This document shows positions 16,882 through 25,785 of a DNA stretch of 64,000 bases, piece by piece. Under the pieces are notes generated by a model. That model saw only the letters and a program-made list of their open reading frames with translations. It made no database searches and was not told the DNA's origin. The translations under genes were made by a program, and so were the position numbers. This stretch comes from Phycisphaerae bacterium (GTDB lineage Bacteria > Planctomycetota > Phycisphaerae > SM23-33): assembly GCA_009783465.1 (NCBI GenBank), contig WRDM01000004.1:1-64000 (forward strand), read 5' to 3'. Position 1 is the first letter of the stretch. Each line of letters starts with the position of its first letter.

Positions 16882-18132
16882 ATGCGGCGTATTGAAGAAA
16901 AATTGGCGGCGGGTCAGCGGCTTGACCTGGCCGACGGGCTGGCGCTTTTCGCGTGCCCTGACGTGCACGCGTTGGGTCGGCTTGCGGACACGGTGCGTCG
17001 GCGGCGGCACGGTGTGCGGACGTTTTACAATATCAACTGTCACATCAATTACTCGAACGTGTGCGTGCTGGCGTGTGGCGTGTGTGGATTTTCGCGGCGG
17101 GCAGGCGAGGCGGGCGCGTACGAGATGGGCGTGACGGAGGTGGCGGCGCGGGCGGCCTGTGCGGCGCGGGCGGGCGCGGACGAGGTGCACATCACGGGCG
17201 GGCTGCATCCCGATTGGCCCATGGAGCGGTACGAGGCGATGGTGCGGGCGGTGCGTCGGGCGGCTCCGACATTGCACATCAAGGCGTTCACGGCGGCGGA
17301 GATCGCCCACATGGCGGCCCGCGGCGGCGTGACGGTGGAGGCGGTGTTGCGTCGGTTGATGGCGGCGGGGCTGGACTCGCTGCCGGGCGGCGGCGCGGAG
17401 ATTTTCGATCCGCATGTGCGGGCGGCGATGTTTCCGCGAAAGCTCGACGCGGCCGGCTGGCTGGCCGTCCATCGGCAGGCGCATCGCCTGGGGCTGCGAT
17501 CCAACGCGACGATGCTCTACGGCCATGCGGAAACGCAGCGCCACCGCGTCGAGCATCTGTTGACCCTGCGGGCGTTGCAGGACGAAACCGGCGGATTCCA
17601 GGCTTTCGTACCCTTGCCGTTTATTCCCGCCGCGACGAAGCGAAGCGAAGACGGGCCGCCACGTAGCACGGGCGTCCCGCCCGTGAGTCGCATGGGCGTC
17701 TCGCCCATGCAACCCGTGCCGAAAGAGCAGACTTCCACATCACAACCAAACACGAACGAAGCGTCTACGCCATGCGCCAAACACGGGCGGGACGCCCGTG
17801 GGACTCACGGGCAAGATGCCCGTGCTACGCCCCGTAACGGCGGTGGAATCGACGACCTGCGAACTCTCGCCGTCGCGAGGCTGATGCTGGATAATTTCGA
17901 CCACGTGAAAACATTCTGGATCATGCACGGCCTGAAGCTCTCGCAACTGGCCCTGCACTTCGGCGCCGACGACGTCGACGGCACCGTGATGCGATATGCC
18001 ATCGTCGAACCGCCCGATACAGCCGTCAGCGAATCGCACCTGCGAAAATTGATCGAAGAGGCAGGTCTGAACCCTGTGAAGCGGGATTCGTTCTACCAAC
18101 CTCGCCAGGGTGCACGTCACGTTTGCAGGTGA
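16882..18132 (+). CDS. mqnE: Aminodeoxyfutalosine synthase
   Basis: The protein has the MqnE signature: the radical SAM motif CVLACGVC (Cys61, Cys65, Cys68), HITGGLHPDWPMERYE, LDSLPGGGAEIFD, GLRSNATMLYGHAETQRHR and GIDDLRTLAVARLMLDN. MqnE adds the adenosyl radical to the MqnA product in futalosine-route menaquinone synthesis. Its 416 residues exceed the usual length because about 65 residues (about 254-320, STGVPPVS...HGRDARGTHG type) are encoded by a family C repeat block inserted between PLPFIPA and GIDDLR. The ATG at 16882 has no ribosome-binding site. TACACT at 16871-16876 looks like a -10 box, so the mRNA may be nearly leaderless. Confidence 0.92.
   Translation: MRRIEEKLAAGQRLDLADGLALFACPDVHALGRLADTVRRRRHGVRTFYNINCHINYSNVCVLACGVCGFSRRAGEAGAYEMGVTEVAARAACAARAGADEVHITGGLHPDWPMERYEAMVRAVRRAAPTLHIKAFTAAEIAHMAARGGVTVEAVLRRLMAAGLDSLPGGGAEIFDPHVRAAMFPRKLDAAGWLAVHRQAHRLGLRSNATMLYGHAETQRHRVEHLLTLRALQDETGGFQAFVPLPFIPAATKRSEDGPPRSTGVPPVSRMGVSPMQPVPKEQTSTSQPNTNEASTPCAKHGRDARGTHGQDARATPRNGGGIDDLRTLAVARLMLDNFDHVKTFWIMHGLKLSQLALHFGADDVDGTVMRYAIVEPPDTAVSESHLRKLIEEAGLNPVKRDSFYQPRQGARHVCR
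17661..17830. repeat. Family C REP-like block inside mqnE
   Basis: CACGGGCGTCCCGCCCGTGA and CATGGGCGTCTCGCCCATGC are followed about 90 bases later by the inverted forms ACGGGCGGGACGCCCGTG and ACGGGCAAGATGCCCGTG, giving a nested palindrome kept in frame. Confidence 0.9.
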
Positions 18133-18212
18133 AAAAACATGGCGTTAGCCGGGCGTGGAAAACGAACCGAGCGGCCTTCCCGGTCCCGCGCGGCCGTCGC
18201 CGGCACACAGCC

Positions 18213-18512
18213 CCAACGGGGCGTCTTGGGTAGCCCAGGGTGAGCGTACTCGCGAACCCTGGGACATGTGTTTTGTGGAATTCTTTATGTCGTGCCTGAC
18301 GCCACTGGCCGAGGTCACACCATCACGCGAAGACGGCGGTGAATGACGCACCGTCCCTTGTGCGTGTCGTTCGAAGCCGTGTCCGCACGCGTGTCCGCCC
18401 TCGGCCAGTGGCGTCAGGCACGATGTGAGGAGAAACGAAAAACCTTGTCCCCAGGGTTCGCGGCGTACCGCTCACCCTGGGCTACCCAAGACGCCCCGTT
18501 GGGGCTGCGTGC
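18213..18512. repeat. Family H large nested inverted repeat
   Basis: Outer arms AGCCCCAACGGGGCGTCTTG and CAAGACGCCCCGTTGGGGCT flank the CCCAGGGTGAGCG and TGCCTGACGCCACTGGCC arms. It has the same build as 15137-15421. The gap 18133-18686 has no other visible gene. Confidence 0.85.
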
Positions 18513-18686
18513 CGGCGACTTCCACGCAAGACTGGGGAGGAAACCCGGTTGTTTTCCATGCCCATCTATCACCATGCTCCTTGCCACCCACAAACGTGAC
18601 GTGCCCCAACCCGCCGCACCGCCCACACAGCGTGTTGATCGCAAACCACGCCTTGCCGTATCATAGGGGCATCGCAAGGAGCCGCT

Positions 18687-19790
18687 ATGAACCGTGTCCT
18701 GCACATGGTGGGCAGTCTGGGGTGGCACGGCGTCGAGGCCGTGGTGATGAACTATTACCGCCATATCGACCGCACGAAGATCCAATTCGATTTCATCTCG
18801 TGCTCACCGAAACCGCAACGATTCGACGACGAAATCGAACGCCTGGGCGGAAAAATTTACCGCCTGCCAGGCCGCAGCCGACGCCCGCTACGGTACTACG
18901 CCCAATTGAAATCGCTGCTGAAGGCACACCCCGAATACCGCGTCTTTCACGCGCACGGCAACAGCGCCAGCATGGTCATGGACTTGCACGCGGCCAAAGC
19001 GGCGAAGGTTCCCGTGCGGATCGGGCACAGCCATAACACGTCCTGCTTCGTGAAGTGGCAGCACTACCTGTTCAAACCGTTTTTGAACGGCGCCTGCACG
19101 CATCGTTTCGCGTGCTCCGCCGAGGCGGGGAGATGGCTCTTCGGAAAACGCGACGACGTGACCGTGTTGAAAAACGCGATCAACCTCCACACGTTCCGAT
19201 GCGACGTCGCCAGCAGAAACGACATTCGCGGCTCGTTGTCGATCACGGACGACACGCGTGTCCTGGGGCACGTCGGCGGATTGTCTTCCAATAAAAATCA
19301 CACGTTTTTGCTCGATATTTTCAAAGAATTTCTGCGCGACGACGCCCGCGCCGTGCTGCTCCTGGTGGGCGGCGGACCGTTGAAAGACGAGTTGACGGAC
19401 AAGGCCCGGCGGCTGGGCATTGCCGACAGCGTCATTTTTTACGGCAAAACGGACACGCCGGAAAAACTGTTTTCCGCGTTCGACGCGTTTGTGCTGCCGT
19501 CGCTGTACGAAGGCTTGGGCATGGTCGTCGTCGAGGCCGCCGCGTCGGGCCTGCCGTGCCTGGTCTCCGACGTCGTGCCCCAGGAAGTCAACGTAGCCGA
19601 CACGATCCGATTTCTGCCGCTAGGCGACGCAGCCGCCTGGGCGACGGCGCTGCGGGAACTGAATTGGCCACAACGGCGCGCCGATGCCGCGGACGTCGCC
19701 AAAAGCATCGAAGCCCACGGATACAACATCGAACAGGCCTCGCCATCATTGCAGAAATTTTATGAAGAAACCCTGGGCAAACGCCTGTAA
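18687..19790 (+). CDS. Glycosyltransferase, GT4 family
   Basis: The 367-residue protein has the two-domain GT-B form: an N-terminal [20 protein letters not shown] acceptor domain with [11 protein letters not shown], and a C-terminal nucleotide-sugar domain with [32 protein letters not shown] and the EX7E motif in [17 protein letters not shown]. It probably adds a sugar to an exopolysaccharide or surface glycan; donor and acceptor are unknown. AAGGAG eight bases upstream supports the start. It stands alone between family H and family C repeats, and its stop codon lies in the left arm of the following palindrome. Confidence 0.9.
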   Translation: MNRVLHMVGSLGWHGVEAVVMNYYRHIDRTKIQFDFISCSPKPQRFDDEIERLGGKIYRLPGRSRRPLRYYAQLKSLLKAHPEYRVFHAHGNSASMVMDLHAAKAAKVPVRIGHSHNTSCFVKWQHYLFKPFLNGACTHRFACSAEAGRWLFGKRDDVTVLKNAINLHTFRCDVASRNDIRGSLSITDDTRVLGHVGGLSSNKNHTFLLDIFKEFLRDDARAVLLLVGGGPLKDELTDKARRLGIADSVIFYGKTDTPEKLFSAFDAFVLPSLYEGLGMVVVEAAASGLPCLVSDVVPQEVNVADTIRFLPLGDAAAWATALRELNWPQRRADAADVAKSIEAHGYNIEQASPSLQKFYEETLGKRL

Positions 19791-19951
19791 CGTGACGCGG
19801 GCGTCTGGCCCGCGTGTGGCGAGGGCATCTTGCCCTCGCGGACCGTTCCGCACGGCTGTCGCAATGAAAATACCAAGGCTTTCCATACGGCCAGCGAGGG
19901 CGGGACGCCCTCGCGACACGCGGGCAAGATGCCCGCGTCACGTTACAGGCG
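19781..19951. repeat. Family C long palindrome between genes
   Basis: CGCCTGTAACGTGACGCGGG pairs with CCCGCGTCACGTTACAGGCG. Nested GCGAGGGCATCTTGCCCTCG and GCGAGGGCGGGACGCCCTCG units lie inside. The left arm includes the stop codon of the glycosyltransferase. Confidence 0.85.
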
Positions 19952-20011
19952 ATTGCCCTGCGAAGAAACCACATCTTGAAAATTCCCCCCTCCGGGCGTA
20001 CGCTCTGCGTC

Positions 20012-21106
20012 ATGGAATCCAGCGTGGAACAATTGCCTGTGGCGATAATCGGCGCGGGCGGGTTTGGCTCGCAGACCCTGCACGCGCTGTTGAACTGCCC
20101 GCGGGTGAAATTGGTGGGATTGGCCGACCGCGACGCCTCGCTGGCGGCCAGGCTGGGCGCCGAATGCAACGTGCCCGCCTACGGCGATAACCGCTCGCTG
20201 CTGGCGGAAACCAGGCCTCGGGCCGTCTTCGCCGCCGTCCCCCCCGCCGCCGCGGGCGACGTGCTCGAACTCTGTGCAAGCCGGGGCATCCATCTCTGGA
20301 AGGAGATGCCCCTGGGACGGACCATCGAGGAAGCCGCCGCCTTCGTCCGACGCGCGGAGCAGGCGAACATCAAATTGGCCGTCGGCACGCAGCGACGGTT
20401 CGCGGACACCTATCGCCGCGCCCATGAATTACGCGGCAAGCTCGGCGACATCTTCCTCGGACGGACGCACTACCTGTTCAACTGGGGCCCGCGACTGGCC
20501 TGGCGGGGCGACAAGGCCTCCGGTGGCGGCGCGCTGATCGAACTGGGCTATCACCACATCGACCTGATCATCTGGTCGCTCGGCCTGCCCGAAGCTGTCT
20601 ACGGCCTGACGACCTGCGGCCGGCGTATGGAACCCGTCTCGCCGGAGGAAAAACTTCAGCCGCCCTACGACACGGACGACACCGCCTGCGTCATCATGCG
20701 CTACGCAAACGGCACCATGGTCACATGCGTCACGACGCGGGTCAGCGGCCCCGTCAGCGAGGAACTGATCTTCCACGGCCGATGCGGCTCGCTCCGCGCC
20801 GACGCCGAACAATGCGTCCTCCGCGACGCCGACGGCTCCGTGCTGGAAAGCCTCGCCGACCCCACCCGGCCCGCCACCGCGTACGAACGCCAGGTCGACG
20901 CCTTCGCCCAGGCCGTCCTCGACGACGCAACCTATTACCCGTGCAGCGGCCGGGAAAACCTCCTCAACGTCGCCACCATCGAAGCCATCTACCTCAGCGA
21001 CCGCACCGCCCAGCCGGAAAATCCTCGCGAACGACTGCGGTCGCAAGGATTCACCGCCGAAGACTGCCGACTGTACATAAAACCAACAACAGCCAGTAGC
21101 CAATAG
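20012..21106 (+). CDS. Gfo/Idh/MocA-family oxidoreductase
   Basis: The 364-residue protein has an N-terminal NAD(P)-binding fold (VAIIGAGGFGSQTLHALL, GLADRD), the family KEMPLGRTIEEA block in place of EKP, and a C-terminal substrate domain with GGGALIELGYHHIDLIIWSLG supplying the catalytic His. Relatives oxidise or reduce sugars and inositols with NAD(P); the substrate is not visible. The ATG at 20012 is used because the upstream frame begins at a TTG in repeat-flanking DNA. The last residues (PTTASSQ) are encoded by a family D repeat. Confidence 0.85.
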   Translation: MESSVEQLPVAIIGAGGFGSQTLHALLNCPRVKLVGLADRDASLAARLGAECNVPAYGDNRSLLAETRPRAVFAAVPPAAAGDVLELCASRGIHLWKEMPLGRTIEEAAAFVRRAEQANIKLAVGTQRRFADTYRRAHELRGKLGDIFLGRTHYLFNWGPRLAWRGDKASGGGALIELGYHHIDLIIWSLGLPEAVYGLTTCGRRMEPVSPEEKLQPPYDTDDTACVIMRYANGTMVTCVTTRVSGPVSEELIFHGRCGSLRADAEQCVLRDADGSVLESLADPTRPATAYERQVDAFAQAVLDDATYYPCSGRENLLNVATIEAIYLSDRTAQPENPRERLRSQGFTAEDCRLYIKPTTASSQ

Positions 21107-21226
21107 GTATGGATATACTAGGGCAAAAAGGCAGTGAAAGCGGGAACCGGTACGCACGTGGCGATAATCGGAATCGTGTGATATGTGGCAGGCCCGGCCA
21201 TACCTGATGGCTACTGGCTATTGGCT
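21091..21226. repeat. Family D heptamer inverted repeat
   Basis: AGCCAGTAGCCAATAGGTAT at 21091 pairs with the later CCATACCTGATGGCTACTGG run. The left arm overlaps the end of the preceding gene. Confidence 0.75.
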
Positions 21227-21264
21227 TTTCAACGATTGGTCCTGCAAACACGGAGTAATCTTCC

Positions 21265-22038
21265 ATGCATCCAAAAACCGACTGGGACCTCGCCTCGACA
21301 AATCTGCATCGGCTGCGGGAACTGACGTACGAGGTGGCCGTATTGCCGACCGGGGCGACCGAGCCGCATAATCTGCATCTGCCGTGTGGGCAGGACACGT
21401 TGGCGGCGGTGGCGGTGGCCCGGCGATGCGTGGCCGCGGCGTGGGAGCAAACGCGGTCGGTCGTACTGCTGCCGGAATTGCCCTTCGGCGTCGACTGCAA
21501 TCTGCTGGACTTCCCGATGGCCATTCACGTCTCCCAGGCCACCCTCGACGCGATGATCCGCGAGATCGTGACGTCGCTGCGGCATCACGGCATCCGCAAG
21601 GTGGTGATCTTCAACGGCCATGGCGGAAACAACTTTTCGCCGCTGGTCCGGCAGTTGCAATGCGATCTGAACGTTCACCTATTCACCACCAACTGGTGGG
21701 AAGTAGCCAACGACCAGTACGCCCAGATTTTCGCCAACCGCGACGACCACGCCGGCGAGATGGAAACGTCTGTCTCCCTGGCACTTACACCGAAACTTGT
21801 CGAGCTGGACCGCGCCAGCGACGGCCAGGCCAAGCCCTTCCGCTTCGAAGCCCTGCAAAAAGGCTGGTTCAAAACCAGCCGCACCTTCGCCCGCCTGAAC
21901 ACCCACTGCGGCGTAGGCGACCCCCGACAGGCGACCGAAGATAAAGGTTTGCGTTTCCTAGACATAACATGCAAACGCATCACCGACTTCCTCGTCGAAC
22001 TGGCCCAGGCGAAAATCGACGAGGCGTTTCCACATTAG
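21265..22038 (+). CDS. Creatininase-family amidohydrolase
   Basis: The 257-residue protein shows the metal-binding motifs of the creatininase family: PTGATEPHNLHLPCGQDT near the N-terminus, FNGHGGNN in the middle and DDHAGEMETSVSLAL later. These supply the Glu, His and Asp ligands of a two-metal site. Members hydrolyse cyclic or formyl amides (creatinine, formamidopyrimidine, mycofactocin precursor). None of the specific partners is nearby, so the substrate is open. GGAG lies upstream of the ATG at a slightly long distance. Confidence 0.88.
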   Translation: MHPKTDWDLASTNLHRLRELTYEVAVLPTGATEPHNLHLPCGQDTLAAVAVARRCVAAAWEQTRSVVLLPELPFGVDCNLLDFPMAIHVSQATLDAMIREIVTSLRHHGIRKVVIFNGHGGNNFSPLVRQLQCDLNVHLFTTNWWEVANDQYAQIFANRDDHAGEMETSVSLALTPKLVELDRASDGQAKPFRFEALQKGWFKTSRTFARLNTHCGVGDPRQATEDKGLRFLDITCKRITDFLVELAQAKIDEAFPH

Positions 22039-22041
22039 GCA

Positions 22042-22170
22042 GCGACAAGTGACAAGCGACTAGCGACAAGAGCAGGAAATTCTTGTCGTTCAAAACATTA
22101 AAACTGTGAAAAACGTGAAAAACCAAGGCCGCCACCCTGCTCTTGTCGCTTGTCACTTGTCGCTTGTCAC
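22042..22170. repeat. Family E heptamer inverted repeat
   Basis: GCGACAAGTGACAAGCGACT at 22042 and TGTCGCTTGTCACTTGTCGC near 22144 are inverted (GACAAGY)n runs around an AT-rich loop. A related pair occurs inside the PMT-like gene at 55201-55341. Confidence 0.8.
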
Positions 22171-22230
22171 TATTTTGCAGCAAAATCGACGATTTTTCAT
22201 GCGATTGCCCCGCCAAGTCCGGCTATTGGC

Positions 22231-22260
22231 TTGACAATTTGTGATATGGCATGATATTAT
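22231..22260 (+). promoter_or_regulatory. Sigma70-type promoter for folC
   Basis: TTGACA (22231-22236) and TATTAT (22255-22260) are 18 bases apart. Transcription would begin near 22267, just before the chosen folC ATG. Confidence 0.55.
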
Positions 22261-22272
22261 GTGCCTCATCTT

Positions 22273-23667
22273 ATGGTCACTGCGGCACGTACAAAGGGAC
22301 AGGTTCAGGTCAAGGTGAAGAAAAAGCCCACTCGCACCTACGAGTCGGCTATGAAGTTCTTGTTTAGCCACACGGACTACGAACAGATGCTCCGCGTGCG
22401 TTATAACCGGGACACGTTCAGCCTTGACCGGATGCGTAAGCTGCTTAAACAGTTGGGCGACCCACACTTAAAGCTCAAGACGGCCCACGTTGCCGGCACG
22501 AAGGGCAAGGGCTCGACCTGCACGATGCTCGCGTCGATGCTCCAGTCGTGCGGCTATCGGACCGGATTGTACACCTCGCCGCACATTTGCGACGTCCGCG
22601 AACGGATCACCATCAACGGCGACATGATTTCGCAGGCCGCCCTGACGAGACTGATCTGCCGGGCGGAGCCGATTATTACCAAAATGGCCGATACCAGGCC
22701 GACGTTCTTCGAAATCTTCACCGCGCTGGCGTTTCAGCACTTCGTCGAACAGGGCGTGCAAATCGCCGTGATCGAGACGGGTCTGGGCGGGCGGCTCGAC
22801 AGCACCAACGTGCTCGAGCCCAACGTCTGCGGCATCACGAATATTTCGTACGACCACATGGCCCAGCTTGGCAGCACGCTGACGGAGATCGCGACGGAAA
22901 AGGCGGGCATCATGAAGCCCTCCACGCCCGTCGTCAGCGTCCTCCAGGAACCCGAAGCCAAACGCACCCTCCGGCGGCACGCCAAGGAGACCAAATCCAA
23001 CCTGATGTTCATCGGCGAGGATATCGAGTTCAGCTACCGCGTCGAGTCCAGCCGGTCCGACGGCTGCCATACGCGCGTCTGCCTCACCACGCCGCTGAGC
23101 AAATTCGAGCACCTGCCCATGCCGCTGCTGGGCGAACACCAGGCCGTCAACTGCGGACTGGCGCTGGCCCTGCTCGACCAGCTCCGAGGCCAGGGCTTCG
23201 ACCGCGTAACCGACGCCAAGGCGATCCAGGGACTGCTGAACGTCAAAGTGCCAGGCCGCATGGAGATGGTCCTCCAGGACCCGCGCGTGCTGGTGGACGG
23301 CGCCCACAATGCCGCAAGCATCCAGGCCCTGATGCGGGCGATCGGACAGCATATTCCGTACGACTCGATGGTGATGGTGTTCGGCTGTGCCGCCGACAAG
23401 GACATCCGCGGCATGATGGACCAGATCGCCACCGGCGCGGATAAGGTGATCTTCACCAAGGCCGCCGGCAACCCCCGCGCGTGCGATCCGCACGACCTGG
23501 CCGAAATCTACGAAGAACGCAGCGGCCGAGTCGCCCAGGTCTGCGAAACGCTCCCCCAGGCCATGCGAGTCGCCCACTCCGCCGTCAGCCGCGAAGACCT
23601 CATCTGCGTAACCGGCTCGTTCTACCTAGTCGGCGAAACGAAATTGCTGCTTCAGGGAAAAAAATAG
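22273..23667 (+). CDS. folC: Folylpolyglutamate synthase / dihydrofolate synthase
   Basis: The protein has the FolC ATP loop HVAGTKGKGSTC (near residue 75), TSPHICDVRERI, IETGLGGRLDSTNV, ITNISYDHMAQLGSTL, EKAGIMK and LLGEHQAVN. It joins glutamate to dihydropteroate or folates using ATP. An N-terminal Lys-rich extension precedes the usual start region (MKFLFSHTDYEQML at 22351), so 22351 is an alternative start. The ATG at 22273 is preferred over the GTG at 22261 because the promoter would start RNA around 22267. Length from this start is 464 residues. A hairpin follows at 23706. Confidence 0.93.
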   Translation: MVTAARTKGQVQVKVKKKPTRTYESAMKFLFSHTDYEQMLRVRYNRDTFSLDRMRKLLKQLGDPHLKLKTAHVAGTKGKGSTCTMLASMLQSCGYRTGLYTSPHICDVRERITINGDMISQAALTRLICRAEPIITKMADTRPTFFEIFTALAFQHFVEQGVQIAVIETGLGGRLDSTNVLEPNVCGITNISYDHMAQLGSTLTEIATEKAGIMKPSTPVVSVLQEPEAKRTLRRHAKETKSNLMFIGEDIEFSYRVESSRSDGCHTRVCLTTPLSKFEHLPMPLLGEHQAVNCGLALALLDQLRGQGFDRVTDAKAIQGLLNVKVPGRMEMVLQDPRVLVDGAHNAASIQALMRAIGQHIPYDSMVMVFGCAADKDIRGMMDQIATGADKVIFTKAAGNPRACDPHDLAEIYEERSGRVAQVCETLPQAMRVAHSAVSREDLICVTGSFYLVGETKLLLQGKK

Positions 23668-23705
23668 CCGCGACCCACTGCGTGGGGAGCGATAAAAAAC
23701 AACAG

Positions 23706-23745
23706 GCCGTCGGAATGCGAAAACCGCATCCGACGGCTTGCTGTT
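23706..23745 (+). terminator. Hairpin terminator after folC
   Basis: GCCGTCGGAATGCG and CGCATCCGACGGC form a near-perfect stem around AAAAC, followed by TTGCTGTTTT. It merges into a family B hairpin. Confidence 0.55.
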
Positions 23746-23820
23746 TTGCGCTGTCGAACGCTCCACACTACCAAACGTTCTCTGACACCACACGATCTGC
23801 AACGCAAACAGGCAGAGCCA
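23735..23820. repeat. Family B hairpin
   Basis: GGCTTGCTGTTTTGCGCTGT at 23735 pairs imperfectly with AACGCAAACAGGCAGAGCC, ending near 23819, between folC and lipB. Confidence 0.65.
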
Positions 23821-23829
23821 TATCCACAT

Positions 23830-24600
23830 TTACTTTTGCAGCACATTCCGCAAACATTTCACCAGCACGGGTTTTACTTCGTCGAGCGTTATGGGCCTGC
23901 CGAGGCAGGTTTGCATGTCGGTGATGCCGGTCTCCCGCAGGCCGCAGGGGACGATCAAATCGAAGTGTTTGCGGTTGACGTTCACGTTGAGCGCTAGGCC
24001 GTGCCATGTCACCCAACGTCGCACCGCGATGCCGATGGCGGCGATTTTTTCGTCGCCAATCCACGCACCCGTCGCGCCGGCCCGACGCGTCGCCGACAGG
24101 CCAAACACCGCCAAACAGTCGATGATCGCCTGCTCCAGCCCCCGTACATACTCGTGCACGCCGCAATGTGCAGGCAGGATGCCCCTGCAACGTGACGCGG
24201 GCGTCTCGCCCGCGTTGTGCGCTCCATGGGGCTGATCCGTGGAATATGTAAAACTCTCTTCTCCAGACGCGGGCGGGACGCCCGCGTCACGTTGGACGCC
24301 CGTGCTACGGGGCCACAGCCGCACGATCGGGTACGCCACCAGTTGACCGGGGCCGTGATACGTCACGTCGCCGCCACGCGTGATTTCGTGCGTCTCGATG
24401 CCCTCCCGCCGCAGCATGACCTCGTCGGCGAGAACGTGCTCCGCCTTGGCCCGCCGGCCGAGCGTCAACACCGGTGGAATGTGCTCAACCAGCAGCAAAA
24501 ACCCCTCGTGCGACACATCCGCCACCACCTCCGCCAGCCGCGCCTGTTGCTCGGCCAGGGCATCGCGGTACTTCAATTGTCCCAGGTCAATCACTCGCAT
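23830..24600 (-). CDS. lipB: Octanoyl-[acyl-carrier-protein]:protein N-octanoyltransferase
   Basis: The protein has the LipB core: RGGDVTYHGPGQLVAYPIVR, GDEKIAAIGIAVRRWVTWHG with catalytic Lys185, LNVNVNRKHFDLIVPCGLR with catalytic Cys219, and ITDMQTCLGRP. It moves the octanoyl group from ACP to lipoyl domains. The ATG at 24600 gives 256 residues; the open frame continues upstream into the divergent neighbour's region but lacks homology. About 48 residues (about 97-145, between VRLWP and VHEYVRGLEQ) come from a family C block inserted in frame, in a loop ahead of the catalytic half. The 82 bases to the divergent membrane-protein gene may hold promoters for both. Confidence 0.93.
   Translation of the reverse strand: MRVIDLGQLKYRDALAEQQARLAEVVADVSHEGFLLLVEHIPPVLTLGRRAKAEHVLADEVMLRREGIETHEITRGGDVTYHGPGQLVAYPIVRLWPRSTGVQRDAGVPPASGEESFTYSTDQPHGAHNAGETPASRCRGILPAHCGVHEYVRGLEQAIIDCLAVFGLSATRRAGATGAWIGDEKIAAIGIAVRRWVTWHGLALNVNVNRKHFDLIVPCGLRETGITDMQTCLGRPITLDEVKPVLVKCLRNVLQK
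24175..24310. repeat. Family C REP-like block inside lipB
   Basis: AACGTGACGCGGGCGTCTCG at about 24190 and CGGGCGGGACGCCCGCGTCA at about 24270 form a nested inverted repeat kept in frame in lipB. It is the same core as in 19781-19951. Confidence 0.88.
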
Positions 24601-24682
24601 GAGCGTAGTGTACCCCAAGCGAGCGTCTCCGCCTTTGAAATTCGTGCTGTTGCCTTCGCGGCCATCTTGATATTCTGAAGGC

Positions 24683-25252
24683 ATGACCATTCACAACCGT
24701 ACTCCCTCGCGTGGAACATCGCTCGCGCCAACACTCGCGTGGCTTGGCGGCGGGATTGCCGTCGGCATTCTGGCGGGGCTGGCATTTATTTTCTTCGCCG
24801 CCGACCACGTGTTGCCACGGCCCCGCGGCGGCGATTCCGTCGCCGGGTGCAGCGAACATCTTGCCGACTTAGCCAACGAAGTCTGGCGAGGCTACAATCA
24901 AGGCCACCGCGCCGACAGCCTGGACGACCTCCGTGTCCGGGGCACGGCGATGGATCTCTTCCGCTGCCCCGCCGCCGGCAATGAGCACGGCCATGCGTCC
25001 GCTGGCGGCCTGGCGACGGACTACGTCTACGCGCCGGGCATCGGCGAAGGCGACGCGATCGAACCGCCGCTGCTGTTCGAGCTGCCGTCCAACCACGGCC
25101 AGACGCTTTTCCACGTCATGCCGCGCGACCTCACCCAACCGACGGAAGTCCGCGACAGTTCGCAAATCCACGGCCACGTGCAGCACCTCAACGACTATCT
25201 CACGGCGCAGCGTGAGCGTGGGCTGGCAGAAAAAATGCGGGAGGGCCGATAA
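24683..25252 (+). CDS. Membrane-anchored hypothetical protein
   Basis: The 189-residue protein has one N-terminal membrane helix (LAWLGGGIAVGILAGLAFIF) and an extracytoplasmic part with a Cys pair, LFRCPAAGNEHG and GLATDYVYAPG. The latter resembles the C-terminal domains of planctomycete pseudopilin-like proteins, but no GFTLIE motif is present. GAAGG precedes the ATG. Its stop overlaps the next ATG by one base (TAATG), so the two form an operon. Confidence 0.75.
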   Translation: MTIHNRTPSRGTSLAPTLAWLGGGIAVGILAGLAFIFFAADHVLPRPRGGDSVAGCSEHLADLANEVWRGYNQGHRADSLDDLRVRGTAMDLFRCPAAGNEHGHASAGGLATDYVYAPGIGEGDAIEPPLLFELPSNHGQTLFHVMPRDLTQPTEVRDSSQIHGHVQHLNDYLTAQRERGLAEKMREGR

Positions 25253-25779
25253 TGCTGGACAAATCGCAACAAACGCCGCTGTCGTTGGGGATTCTGATCG
25301 GGTTGGCCGTGACGCTGGCGGTGTATTTCGGGGTGGTTCGGCCTGCCCCGGCCACGCAGGCGGCGCCGACGCAGCAGGACGGTTTCGCCGTCAGCGGAAC
25401 GGCCTGCATGGCAATCGCCCGGGCGATCGAAACGTACGAATCGCGGCACCAGCGTCGGCCCGGTCGGCTGGCGGATCTGGTCGACGCCCAACTGCTCCGC
25501 GCGTCGGCCCTTCACGACGAACGCCGACTCGCCGACTCGCCGCCGACCTACAAAAAACGCCCGATGAACGACGTCGTCTACTTCCCAAGCCTCCGCCGCT
25601 TCGACGCGCCCGACCTGATCCTGCTCTGCACGCTCGTCCTCCGCGAAGGCGAAACCCACTACCATGCCGTCACCAACGACGGCGGTTACCGCACCCTCTC
25701 CCGCGCCGAATTAATCACTGCCCTGAACCGAACCTACACCGCCATCGGCAAAGATATTCCGTGGCAGAAAATGGAGTAG
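25252..25779 (+). CDS. Membrane-anchored hypothetical protein
   Basis: The 175-residue protein has one N-terminal helix (LSLGILIGLAVTLAVYFGVV) and a soluble domain with ACMAIARAIETYESRHQRRP and LVDAQLLRASAL. It has a pattern like the gene before it, suggesting paired extracytoplasmic proteins translated together. A function is not recognisable. It ends 6 bases before the convergent next gene. Confidence 0.72.
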   Translation: MLDKSQQTPLSLGILIGLAVTLAVYFGVVRPAPATQAAPTQQDGFAVSGTACMAIARAIETYESRHQRRPGRLADLVDAQLLRASALHDERRLADSPPTYKKRPMNDVVYFPSLRRFDAPDLILLCTLVLREGETHYHAVTNDGGYRTLSRAELITALNRTYTAIGKDIPWQKME

Positions 25780-25785
25780 GAAAGG

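Noticed and set aside
16882-18132. Assignment as MqnC (dehypoxanthine futalosine cyclase)
   Set aside because: GLDSLPGGGAEIFD, GLRSNATMLYGH and GIDDLRT fit MqnE better; both are radical SAM relatives.
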